Shown: positions 53,692 to 64,000 of the stretch, piece after piece
Layout of the letters: every line of letters starts with the position of its first letter
Position numbering within the stretch: the stretch's first letter is position 1
Program-made: the position numbers and the translations under genes
Assembly: GCA_025602905.1 (NCBI GenBank)
Contig: JAHLKI010000043.1
Span: 1 to 64,000, forward strand
From: Phlyctochytrium arcticum
Lineage: Eukaryota; Chytridiomycota; Chytridiomycetes; Chytridiales; Chytridiaceae
Length of the DNA: 64,000 nt
Direction: 5' to 3'
The notes under the pieces: model-generated
Database searches by the model: none
What the model saw: the letters and a program-made list of their open reading frames with translations, nothing else
Told to the model about the DNA's origin: nothing

Positions 53692-55218
53692 TCAGAGGGT
53701 GCTCCCAGTTCGTACCAGTTCCTGGAGTACCTCGTTGAAGGTTGTACAGGGGGTCTCTGCTCGTTCCCACAAACGTGCCACATTACGGTACCCCCTTACA
53801 TAGGTTTCTATGTAAGAATTTAATTTTACCTGCTCAAGATACGAAAGACGACGGTCCGCCAAGCTGACACCACCCAGAGGACCCGCAGCAAACTGTTGGC
53901 TAATCGTGTTCCACGAGAAGTCACTATCACTACCAAAATAGCCCGCTACCATCAGCTCCATCAATCTGCAAAGCCGTTCTTCCACATCCTTTTTCAGTTC
54001 TGCTGGAGCGTCAGTGGTCCGGAGCATGCGGGGATGTGTATTGTGGATGTGGACCAGGACGTGCGCCAATTCATGTGCAAGGACTTGAACGAACTCTTCC
54101 GCCTCCAGGCCGCGCTGGATGTTTATGACGCAGCATTCCAGCCCCGACCACAGATCAAATGCGGATGTGTTCCTTCCCTTGCATTTCGAAAAAATGGTTG
54201 TTCCCAGCGTCTGAACGCATCCTTTATCAAAGGGAGCGTCCAACTGATCAACCAGGGTGAGCACAGGGAAAAGTCCCTTAACGTCAAATACTTCATTTCC
54301 AAAGACCAGGTTGACTTTGTGGAGAGTCAACTGCACCAGCCATTTACAGGGTACGGAGGCCAAGTTGTTGATGTGCGAAAGGGTACCAGGAGGTAAGGGA
54401 AGTGGTTCCACGTTGGAGGAGATAGAAAAGGGTTGCCGGGGGATGGTAGGGACTGTAGGAGAAGAGGAGGCGGGACCGGGGGCGAGTGGGGGCCGTCTCG
54501 CAGAAGAAGTCGGCAAAGTTCTCACCACGACCGGCCTTCAGATCCCGACTGGTACTCTGGTACTGGGCGGTATTGTTGTGCTGAGTGAGACATCTGGTCG
54601 TCTCCTGTGATTGTGATTGTCGTCGACGATGAGTTGACGCCGCCGGGTGGTCCCAAGTTGTTTTCGCAGGCAATGACACAGGCTCCGTTCAGTTTGTAGC
54701 CGTGTGTGGGACCGCTCGAGTTCCCTTTCAGCTTCTGCCTCCATGCGGGCGGACCACTCGAGTTCCATTTCAACTTCTGCCTCCATGCGGGCGAATTGTA
54801 AAGCCAACACGTCGTAGCTTTGCCGCAGCTTCTGGTGGTCAGAGCGTGAGGTGGCCAGCTCCTGTTGAAGGAAGCTAATGGCTTTCATGGCGTCCTGCTG
54901 GGAGTGAACATGGTAAGTATCAGTAGCCGTGTAGGCTCGCCAGACCTCCTGAGACTGTTTAAAGACACAGACTCGTTGGGCTTGCTCCGCCAGAGCGTTT
55001 CTGGTCTCGGGACTCTGTAGTTGGGAGAATAGCTGCTGGTTGATGCTACTGCTACTTGCGGTCTGCGGCATTCCGACCCAAGGTTTGAAGACATTTGGGT
55101 TGGGACGAAGTCGGTAGCGACGGACTCGGTAGGGACGGACTCGGCAGGGACAGACTCGGTAGGGACAGACTCGGGGGTGACGGACTCGGTAAGGAGCTTT
55201 CTTGGGTCTTTTGGCCAT
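53692..55218 (-). CDS. DA1-like zinc metallopeptidase with coiled-coil N-terminus (exon join uncertain)
   Basis: The downstream frame (54528-53692) has the zinc motif VLAHELAHVLVH (HExxH) followed by DVEERLCRLMELMVAGYFG, where the Glu is the likely third ligand. This layout is like plant and animal DA1-type peptidases. Just upstream on the same strand the frame 55218-54538 starts MAKRPKKAPYRVRHP with imperfect basic repeats and runs into a coiled coil (SFLQQELATSRSDHQKLRQ ... EAEVEMELEW). The peptidase frame lacks its own ATG, so the two are probably exons of one gene joined near 54530-54600. I could not fix the splice sites. LIM or UIM domains of classical DA1 were not seen. Confidence 0.6.
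55085..55200. repeat. CGGTAGGGACAGACT minisatellite inside the coding N-terminus
   Basis: Tandem 15-base unit (CGGTAGGGACGGACT and variants), about seven copies. On the minus strand it encodes the repeated basic VCPYRVRPYR-like motif of the DA1-like gene, or Ser/Leu/Pro repeats in another frame. Copy number is likely to vary between strains. Confidence 0.75.
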
Positions 55219-56936
55219 TTGGAGTAGTAGGAAAGGGTGAGTACGAAAGCATATGTATCAGTATGTGTATAGATGGGTTTCATGGGCGGGGGCAATGGCA
55301 TGTGTGTGTATTATTGTTTTTGGCAACGAGCGGACTTTCAAAGTAAGGTGTGGGTCCGCGTGGCTCCAATAGCGTGTGGCTTTTTTGACCTCGTGAACCC
55401 TAAGAACTTGAGATTCACCAGCTCGCGAGCTCGTGAGATCCTAAGATCACTTTCCAGACAACTTGAGCAGCACATAACTTGTAGTCTATCAGTTCCAGAC
55501 GCCCGCAGCGCCAGACACTATAGAGCAGCATATACCGCTCCCAGATATATCAACCCCAAAAGTCTGACCATACTCACACATATACATACATAGACTACAC
55601 TCGTTACCAAAATGGGAGAGCACCGGAGAGCATGCATTTTGACATTCCAAATACTAGCAGAAACCGGTATAGAGAACGTCGGTTTGCCGCAAGTGAAGTT
55701 TTTCGAACAGATTTCATCATGTTAAGGAAGTCGGCGAGGAAAGGTGCATCATGGTAACGCTTCAACGCCTCCAAGTTTATCGGAGGTACCTCCCTCCCTT
55801 TAGTCCCTTACCTCCCTCCCTATATATCATAATGAAATTGGTACTGCCTGAGATTTGCCTGCCCCAGACGAAAAGAGTACCACTGTCATCTTCAAGATAG
55901 TGCGAATTCTCTTACGCAACATGAATGGTACTTACTGGATTGGTTCGTTGCCCGCATCTCCGCCCCAAAAAAATAAACTATGGTTATAATACAATACGGT
56001 ACTACGGTACTCCTCAAAGAGAAAACTGACAACAACATTCCGACGCGTAAGACCTTCTATTACCTGAAATCTGTAAATAAAATAAATTGCTGCGAAAACT
56101 GACAGCACGCGTCACTTACCTCAGCACAGTCCGACGCGTAAAACCTTCTATTACCTGAAATCTGTGCGAATGCGCGGATCCCACTGTCTTCACTTGTGAA
56201 GAGAACGAACACGCATGTACACGTACATATGTTGAGGTCTCCCTCACGCTCCCTTCGGAATAATTTACGGTTTTTACCAATAAGAACAACCTCGATAACC
56301 GTTGCAATCCTGAGTTCACTTTACAACACGTCGGAATCTTTATTTGTTGCGCCGGATATCCCATTCCTTTTGACGACGTAGGTTGACAATGACGTTGCGA
56401 GTTCTTAAAAACATAACTGATCTTTTTTGCAGGAGAATATTTCCGAACTCTGTCCCGCCCGCAATCATTTCGTTTCTCCGCAACACGGTCGTTGTCCTTG
56501 TCCGGTCGAAACCTTGAACACATTTGCCGATAATCATCATTGTCGTTCGAAATTTTGCAGTTTCCTCTGAACACGTAGGTTAACGTAGCTTTTCCACGCT
56601 TACCGGATGGATCACTAACTTGTTTTTAAAGCATTTAGAGCACTCGTTCATAAAATTTGACGCCTTTCAGTCAACAATACCCCCGCTTCCTGCCAACTTT
56701 TGGCTGGCGTCCTTCCCAACGTCTTTGCAACCTGAAGCTCATCGCGCCCGCCACCTCTCCGGAACTTATTATGTAAGTTTGTCTTGCATCCTACCAAATT
56801 ATCCAATGATTGACCTCTCAATGGTTTATTTATGCAGCTCGTCATTTGCTGCTGCTGCCCGACCATCATGCTCTGATTGCTCAAAGTCCTCCATCCGCAT
56901 CGACCATGGTGACTGGTTATTTACATCACTCGGCCA
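55219..56936. other. Gene-poor stretch left of the Fanzor gene
   Basis: No supported gene in most of it. A 35-base direct repeat (CCGACGCGTAAGACCTTCTA ... ACCTGAAATCTGT) occurs at about 56040-56075 and again at 56131-56165. Poly-pyrimidine CCTCCCTCCC lies near 55785-55825. The left end of the Fanzor/MULE element may be here, but I found no terminal inverted repeat or target duplication. Confidence 0.4.
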
Positions 56937-59900
56937 GTGGGACGACTGCGGGGTCTTTGTCAAGCCGGTTACCCCGGGGTTGAAGGACACCTACGCGCAG
57001 CGGTCGAAGATGTGGATACTGCGCTATTTGATGCTTGGAATCTCGCTCATGTGCATTTCCAACGACAAGCCGGAGCATTTTTGACAGCTTGTACTGATGA
57101 AGCAGCAGGTATAGTGGTCATCTTATCCGGTCCATGAAAGGGCTCCAAAAGTAATTATCCTTTGTTTTTACAGAAGTCATTGTTCCCGAGGGGTTGACCT
57201 TAGATGGCTGTGGGTCTAGCCAGACCTATTTTGAACACATGCTTCGAATCGCAGTGGACATTCCAACTCCCGGTACTCACCGCCACCCTGTATCTCCATC
57301 GCTTCGCACATCCCTAGACCACTTCTTACGCCCGGCGCAACATGCAAACTTTACCTGGCCAGATGATGAAGAAGAACCCAGAGCACCAGGCCCATACGAT
57401 CAGCAGCTGTACGCGAGACCAGCGTATTCTCACGTTCAGCATGGCCAGCTGTTTGCCATTGAAGCAAAGAAAATGAAGACAGCTTTTACCACTTATGTCG
57501 CACTGAATATAGAAGATCATATAAAGCAGACGATCAAGCACTGGCTTGGGAAAAACGAAGATCTAGCGTTAAATGCTGACCAAAAAGATCAGCTAGGTAC
57601 AAAGCTTTTGAAAGCAATTCTTGCCGCGGCACCAAATTTAACATACAACTCTAGTCTCCAGGACACTGCTTTTGCTTCATCCGTTCTATTTGTGCAGCTT
57701 ACTCGAGCACGGCACGGTTGAACATGCCCTCACACCAGGTAACCTAATTCTATTTGCTGGGCTCCCGGTGAACGCAGCTCAGCAAGGACAATATGTTCAG
57801 TTTCTAAAGTAAGTATTTTTGCGGCGTAAACCGCCATCAAATGCGTACTTACTGCCTTTATTTATAGTCCTATCGTTCAACTCATTTCTTGGGCGATGAG
57901 GATGATTTTACTTGAAGTTGTAGATTTGCCAACCGCGGGTTTGGCGACTAAGCACAAGCAGAGGTCCTAGCCAATAAAAACTGGAAATGGAAACGGGTTG
58001 TGTCCAGCAAGCACAGTCGCGCCCACTATTTACTGCCCCTGTTAGAATGGCTGGCGCGTTACGAAGCGGAGAACCGCCCTAATGCCCTTTCACACGTTCC
58101 CCTATGTCCCGGCGCGACTTCCCGAGGCACTCGTTTCGTGCAATTCGACTACCGCGCATTGTGCGAGACTCTCGGTCGGCGTTCCAATCCCCCCATTATG
58201 ATAACGGATCCAGTGGCAGCCTGTGTCCGGCATTTATCCAAAGATGGCCGAGACTTTCCGAACGATAATAAATCGCGATCGGACGTTTTCTTCCAAATAT
58301 TCAATCGTGGAAAAGCTCGGTTTCTGACACTCGATCATGAAGGGCAGACGTGCTTTCGTCGCCATGGCCATCTCATCCCCATCAGGCGTCTGTCTTTGAT
58401 TACCAACGGATATGAAGCCAAGTTGACTTTTGAGTGCTCGGACAGGGAGAACTGCGACAGCGTAAGTAGCCTGGAAAGATTTTTTTTGATTGTTCACTTC
58501 GGGTTTAACGGACCGTCTTTAGGAAGGATCCCCCTGATTACGGAACTCTCGGAGCCTCGTCACCCTGCTCATGCAGAGTTTCGGCAGGTCCAAGACCCAG
58601 ACCAGAGTGGGGGAGGCCTCTTTGCCATCAATCGCCGCCCAATCGCCCCTGCTGCACGGGTGCTAGGCCAGCCTCCGTGCCGACCAGTGATTGGCATTGA
58701 TTTCGGCCAAAGATTCCAGGTTGTGGCAGTGTCACAAAATCTGGCCTCGATTGCAGAGGCGGCTGAAGTAAACTTGCGACGGCCCGATGCTGCCGAGGAG
58801 GAAGTCCGGGAGGCCCATCGACAATCGCGCAGACAGGCGATTACGCGTGTACGGGGTCGCCACTACAGAGAGAAGAGTCTGACCGCATGGTTTGAGCGGA
58901 AACATGCGTACCGCGTGGCAAATACACAGGGGCTGCCAGGTCGGTTGTTTTGCGTGCTTTCTAAAGTCCATACTGGATGCTGAATTGCCCCCTGCTCACA
59001 ACAGTACTCATTGATGAAGTACGCGGCAGGAAAGCAGAATTGAATGGGTTAGGGACGCGAAGCACGTTGGCCTACCTTCACACCGTCTACGGCAATCTAG
59101 ACGAAATGCGATTGCATTTTAGGGGAGCGCTCTATACCCGTTGCTCTCTGACCCGAGGAACCGCCCGCCAGAGTGCCTTGACCACACTAGCCCGCTACAT
59201 TATCGACCCGCGCTTTGTCAATGCGCAAGGGGTCGCGCTCGCCGAGCAAATGCAACTCACAGGCAAGAACAGGACACAGAACATGCACTTGACATGATTT
59301 TTAACAAATTGCAACGCACAGGCATGATCAGCGCCATGCGTGATCGCAACACGCGGAGACGCCTGGCCAACCTGCAACCCGGAAACCCGCAAGGTAGAGT
59401 CAACTTTGAGGATCCCCACAGGCTGATGTCACTGACTGACGGTGAGTTTAGCACTCCGACCCGCCCCGTTAATCGCCTGCGGCTGGGCCAAAGGCCATGG
59501 TTCTGTCCCAACAAAGAGCCTGGCCCGGGAGATGGCAGTCCAGGGGGCGACGGTGGTAATGATGAGCGAGAAAGGGAGCAGCGAGCGGGATTCGGCTCAG
59601 ATGGGTCGCATGGAGGAGCGAACGGCCATGCGCCAACCTCTACCCATCCTGCTATTGACGGATGAGGTGCGTCTACGGGTGCCACGCTGTTCCCAGCACC
59701 GCAAGCAACGGCTTCGTCGCAGTAATCTCGGTCATCGGCGCCGCCTTTACTGCACCCTTCCAGACGATAACAAGGTTCTCACTTCTGGCTGTCCCTCCAA
59801 CCAACCTCCTCCACCCAATCGGCCCGGTGTCGTCCATCTCAGGCTACGGCAGAGTCGCACTGCCAACGCCATTTTCCCTCCCGCCCAGCAGCAAGCACCC

Positions 59901-60053
59901 CATCGTGTCATTTTGGACAGGGATGTTAATGCCGCCAGCATTATGCGGTACCTCCTCTGGATGTACAGCCACTATCGCGGGGCCCGAGCACCTTGGAACG
60001 TTGCTGCTGGGTTTGCCTATCAGCCGCCGCCGTCACATTTATGGCATTAGGCG
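56937..60053 (+). CDS. Fanzor1-like (eukaryotic TnpB homologue) RuvC protein, possibly decayed
   Basis: Several exons. The N-terminal part (MKTAFTTYVALNIEDHIKQT) and a middle part (HYLLPLLEWLARYEAENRPN ... FVQFDYRALCETLG) fit Fanzor layout. RuvC motif I is VIGIDFGQRFQVVAV (catalytic Asp at 58699-58701). A helical segment (STLAYLHTVYGNLDEMRLHF) follows. ACGWAKGHGSVPTKSLAREM leads to RuvC motif II VVMMSEKGSS (Glu at 59568-59570). RuvC motif III is VILDRDVNAASIM (Asp of RDVN at 59922-59924). Between II and III only a few Cys/His (VPRCSQH ... LYC) stand where the zinc ribbon should be. Exon joins near 58980, 59300 and 59440 are unresolved, so start, splicing and activity are uncertain. Fanzors are RNA-guided DNA nucleases carried by transposons. 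Confidence 0.68.
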
Positions 60054-60207
60054 ACTGTTCTGGATGGCACACTGAACGGTGTGCATCCATCAATATACAG
60101 AAATGGTAAGTTGCTCAATCTTTTACAAGTCACTTGTCGTTGCACGCACTAAACATCGTAACCCTCTCTCTCCCTGTCCGTCTCCCTGGTTGTCTCGATC
60201 TCTCTCT

Positions 60208-60239
<32 letters not shown>

Positions 60240-60453
60240 TGCCGTCGAACCCTGCTCTCCCCCACACGGGACATCGACCAAAAGGGTTAAACTGACAAAA
60301 GAGATAGGGTTACGCGTGGTGTGGTGTTGTGAAATGACCAAGTCCTACGCTACAAGTCTGATTCTAAATTCTTGGTCTGATCTGCTCTGATCTGAACGTC
60401 TCACCGTGTATGATCACTTCTTTTGTCACAACAACACTCACAACAACACACCT
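60054..60453. repeat. Spacer with CT microsatellite between Fanzor and MULE-4
   Basis: A long CT/TCTC microsatellite (60195-60240) lies between the Fanzor stop and the transposase ATG. No ORF. In known Fanzor systems the guide RNA comes from sequence beside the nuclease gene, so this spacer is a candidate place to look, but no RNA structure was recognised. Confidence 0.5.
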
Positions 60454-63400
60454 ATGAATTTCGATTGGCACTTATCTTCCATATCACCGCAACCTGTGGG
60501 CCCGAGGGTGTGCTCTGTCAAGCACTGCCATGTTTCCATTTCAGCAGAATCAAAGCACAAATTATGTCCCGGTTGCCGCGAGCTCGAAAAGAAGAAGAAG
60601 CGACGACAAAGAAACAAAGAAGATACACCGGCGCCTGAGAAACGCCTAAGGCTCGAGTCGGATGGACCATCATCTCCATCCTGTACCATTAGTGGCGAGA
60701 ACGATGCAGCCGAGGTGGTAAATTAACCCTTACTTGTATCGCAAACTTCTTTACCTACCTAAGATTTTGTAAAGGGCCAGACGTCACATACCTCTGCTCA
60801 GAGTATGCTTTCTACGCTACGGGAGGTGGCAAAATCTTCAGAGTCAATTGTTTTTCATGGAACATGTCCCATACAAGCTGATAATGATATTTCCGATCGT
60901 GAACGTGTTCAGATGATGGCCAAGGACATATGGGGTGTGACGGGTTTCCGATTCACGTAGGTTCAATCTAATCGTGTCTCAAGGACGCACATATTGAGCA
61001 CACCCTCAGCGTACGTGACAATAAGCCGCTGCCAGCTGGGCACCGGACCAGGTATTTTTGCAGTCAAGATGAAGCGAGGAAGAAAAAGGCGAAACCATCC
61101 CAGAAACCAGGTGTGAACCATCGAGAGCACGTTGGCATGAAACGATTCCCATGTCAAAGTTCTCTCACAATCACCTATCGGCATCTTGAGAATGGTTCGC
61201 AGATATCGATCAAACTTCATCACCTCCAAAATCATCCTCACTACGTGGATGTATCAATGCCTGAGGGGGCCCTAGACATTATTAGAGAGCATGCAGAATG
61301 GCTGAAACCGACCGCCCTAGTTGCAAAGGTCCAGCGTGCCTTTCCCACTGTTACATCTACTCAGATACATACTGCATGGCGCGAGTGCAGTCAGGTTCAT
61401 TGGAAAAGACATGACCTGCAGATGTTGTCTGCCGAGACCCTCCTTGGGGAATATGCTGATGTCGCCGATATTTTTAAAATTGATGGCCTCCCTGAGGGCG
61501 TTCAAATGTTAGCGTGGGGAATGAGAGATGTAGGAGAGAGACTGAAAGGGCAAGCCACTGAAATTGGGATGGACGCAACGTGTAAGCTACCCACTTGATC
61601 TGCATATGCCTCACTCACATTCCCACATTTTCAGGCAATACTAATTCCAAGCATCTTGAGCTATATTCGATAATGTCAGAGTACGACGGTGCTGGTTTCC
61701 CGCTCAGCTATTGTCTCTTGACCACAGCAACTGCTATAGATCAAGGCAAACGAACCATAGCGCTCTCGAAGTGGTGCCGTCGGGTCCGGGATGAGTATGA
61801 CATCCGCCCGACCTTCGTTCACATTGACAAAGATATGGCAGAAATTGCAAGCTGCAGACAAGTTTGGCCACAGGCCAAGATAAGCTTATGCCTCTGGCAT
61901 CTTAAAAGGGCAGTGCGTACCCGTTGAGCAAAAGCAAAGCTTGCTACAACAGCTTACAATGTTGACCGCGCCCATGGTGAATTTCCTTTCATCAAACGGT
62001 TATTCCAGCCATCAGGATCAAAGACCGATGTGGACGACTATGAGGGCGGTATGCCCGAAGATCACCCGCCTGAGTCAGAACTGGTTCCACCATCTGACCC
62101 TCACATCTTGCGCATACGATTGCCGCCGATGCCAAGACGATCCATCACCACGGACACGTCGGCGGACGCACTCTCATCCATCAGCAGAATTACTAGCATG
62201 CAAACGCCGCAACAGCCGGAGGCGGAGGAGCAGAGCGAAAACGACGATGACGATACTAGCACACGCGACAGACGAACCTTCTGCCCAGCCGACTTCAGAG
62301 AGGATATCCTAACGATGATGGAGCATCATTATTGTGCCCATCCAATGATTCCGGGGTACAGTGCCCCAAACCCCGCTGCGATCCGAAAGTGGGCTGCTCA
62401 AAATATGTACAACTACTGCGAGGATAATGACCTCCCTGAAGTATGGGCGTGCCTTTGGGAGAACTGGTACCGAAAAGGACGATGGGAGCTATGGGCACGC
62501 TGTGTGCATGAGGATATTCCTGTTCTGAGGACGACAATGATGATTGAATCGCAGTGAATATCGATGAATACAGTAGCGGCATAACACACTGACCTATTGG
62601 AACAGCTGGAGTCGTCTTAAAAGGGGCTTTCTGCACCAGTTCCACATGCCTCGATGCGACTTGCTCGTCTGGATCTTGATCACCAAGCTAGGGCCCACGT
62701 ACTCCCGGAAGCTGGATCGACTCTTGAGTCCAGAGCATAAGCGGAGCAGGTACCGAGAGCCTCCGGTCTGGAGAAAGGCGTTTAAGAAGATGTGGAGGAA
62801 GCTGGAGACCACGGCGGTCCCGCAACCTACAAACGATAAGTACCAGCCGGATGCCCATTTGTGGAAGTGTACTTGTCCATCGTTTGTGATCAACAGGTTC
62901 CTTATATGCAAGCATCTTGTTCAAAGGGTACACCGGGTGCCAGTTGTGTTCTTCTGGGAGGTCAAGCGCCGGCGCACAGCTCCCTACTGGCAGCACCCGT
63001 CACTTCGTGTCATCTATGATGATGTTGATGACGATGACAACGACGAAGAGAACGGCGAAGGTCTCAGTGATGTGAGAGACGTGGCTGATGAAGGGGGCTG
63101 TATCCCAGATGCAGAAGACCACGCGGACGACGAAGACGACGACCAGGACGACGACGACCAGGACGACGACGAGGAGTCGGACTCGGCGCAAGAGGAGGGT
63201 GAGGAGGATGATGGCGATGACAACCAGCAGACATTTGAAGAAGAGATGACTGAAATCTGTCGCGTTGTATCGGAATTTGCGCGGGGACTGGAGTACCAGG
63301 TCCAGTTCCGGGACCACAGAATGCTAAGCGCACTCAAGCGGGAGGGTGCCTCATTTCTGAGGATGGCGAGGGGAGCATTGAAGAAGGAGAGCACCCGCGG

Positions 63401-63488
63401 CAGAAATGCCACTACGTGGGACTCAACTGCAACCAACGGTGTCATGTTCTATCGCGCTCGACCCTCCGTGACTGATCAAGACACTTGA
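60454..63488 (+). CDS. MULE-4 transposase with SWIM finger
   Basis: Multi-exon gene on the plus strand. The N-terminal part has a basic, Cys-rich start (CSVKHCHVSI ... LCPGCRELEKKKK) and a DNA-binding-like region (TRYFCSQDEARKKK ... KRFPCQSSLTITYRH). The catalytic core carries TEIGMDATCNTNSKH (Asp), PTFVHIDKDMAEI (Asp) and VLRTTMMIESQ (Glu). WENWYRKGRWELWARC and HMPRCDLLVWILITKL surround the Glu. A SWIM finger follows (WKCTCPSFVINRFLICKHLV). The C-terminus has a very acidic run (63015-63235). Exons were joined across introns near 60715-60778, 60959-61008, 61583-61634 and 62545-62605. It follows the Fanzor gene on the same strand. Confidence 0.82.
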
Positions 63489-64000
63489 TCGTCTGATTGT
63501 TGTCATTCATCTTCTACAAGGCCTTTTCTCTCCTCTCTCCACTCTCTCGTTTTCATTCCTTCTATTCTATTCCCTTACTTTCTTTTCCTTCGTTCATTGT
63601 TTCTCTTTCTATCTATCACTCTCTCTCTTTCTATCCATCTTGTTTCTATCTTTCGCGCTCGTTCTCTTCTTTTCGCCGTCGTACACTGGTTTCTTTCGGG
63701 CAGCGCACTTTCTGGCGTACCATCCTCTTATCTACGTTGTCTTTCCTTTAGTCTGTTAGTTCACTCTGTTTTTTGTCCGACATTTTAGTCTAGTCTCCAT
63801 TTATTATTCTATTTACTGGCTTCCAACTGGGCCGACCATTCAATCTTCTGATGCCCCCTGGCAACTTGCAGTCCCAGGATGCCTGTGAACTCAGCACACT
63901 CACAATTGATTAGTCTGGCCACGTCATTTGATTAATTTACATAGCAATCAGATTCCTGATAAGTCTCCCTGTACTCAGGCTTCCTTAGAATATGCATTGA
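63489..64000. other. Pyrimidine-rich 3' region, no gene seen
   Basis: Long CT-rich stretch (63530-63680) after the MULE-4 stop, then unremarkable sequence to the window end. No terminal inverted repeat of MULE-4 was found here, so the element may continue beyond the window. Confidence 0.45.

Noticed and set aside
59257..59685. 142-residue minus-strand ORF over the Fanzor-like gene
   Set aside because: Pro/Ser-rich antisense frame overlapping RuvC motif II, with no family match.
60195..60240. CT microsatellite read as a possible structured RNA
   Set aside because: It is a simple dinucleotide repeat with no pairing partner visible nearby.

Overview
The window reads as nuclear DNA of an early-diverging, zoospore-forming fungus (chytrid-like). 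Genes carry short GT-AG introns of about 40-75 bases and sit close together on both strands. A GPI-type chitin deacetylase indicates a fungus, and a Tctex-type dynein light chain indicates a flagellated stage. No rRNA, tRNA or CRISPR array was recognised. Intron positions below were read by eye from splice signals and conserved protein sequence.

Layout. 0-3.1 kb: 3' part of a virus- or plasmid-like primase-SF3 helicase gene followed by a field of GGTACATTTG repeats. 3.4-6.9 kb: a decayed Ty1/copia element (Copia-1, minus strand) whose LTR starts appear to be long perfect palindromes. 6.9-14.4 kb: a composite mobile region, with a MULE transposase between two ~1.05 kb inverted repeats that contain the last exon of a complete Crypton-type tyrosine recombinase gene. 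14.8-26.5 kb: a conserved gene block (SLX9, Tctex dynein light chain, SDS22, YIF1, a cadherin-like/RING/TPR protein, chitin deacetylase). 26.8-35.4 kb: a MULE with 9-bp target duplication, inserted at the edge of another palindrome, then a full-length Copia-2 with identical LTRs and a 5-bp target duplication. 35.4-48.8 kb: a second conserved block (hypothetical protein, DNAJC8, EMC8/9, SARNP/Tho1, a membrane protein, an animal-like 4E-BP, GNAT acetyltransferase, ZNF706-like, RraA-like, LSM7, prefoldin 4, adenylosuccinate synthetase). 49-55.2 kb: a frameshifted F-box gene, a segmental duplication flanking an unknown zinc-ribbon protein, and a DA1-like metallopeptidase. 56.9-63.5 kb: a Fanzor (eukaryotic TnpB-like) gene next to a MULE transposase with a SWIM finger.

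The host genes are mostly core housekeeping: rRNA processing, PP1 regulation, ER/Golgi membrane traffic, mRNA splicing and export, translation control, purine synthesis and protein folding. The accessory DNA is unusually rich. It contains two copia elements that both separate gag from pol by one in-frame UGA codon, three or four MULE-related genes, a Crypton, a Fanzor and a replication-type helicase. The most interesting signals are the Fanzor-MULE pair, the conserved UGA recoding site, the palindromic LTR starts, the Crypton/MULE inverted composite, the iteron-like repeats beside the primase-helicase, and a fungal 4E-BP that keeps nearly every animal regulatory motif.
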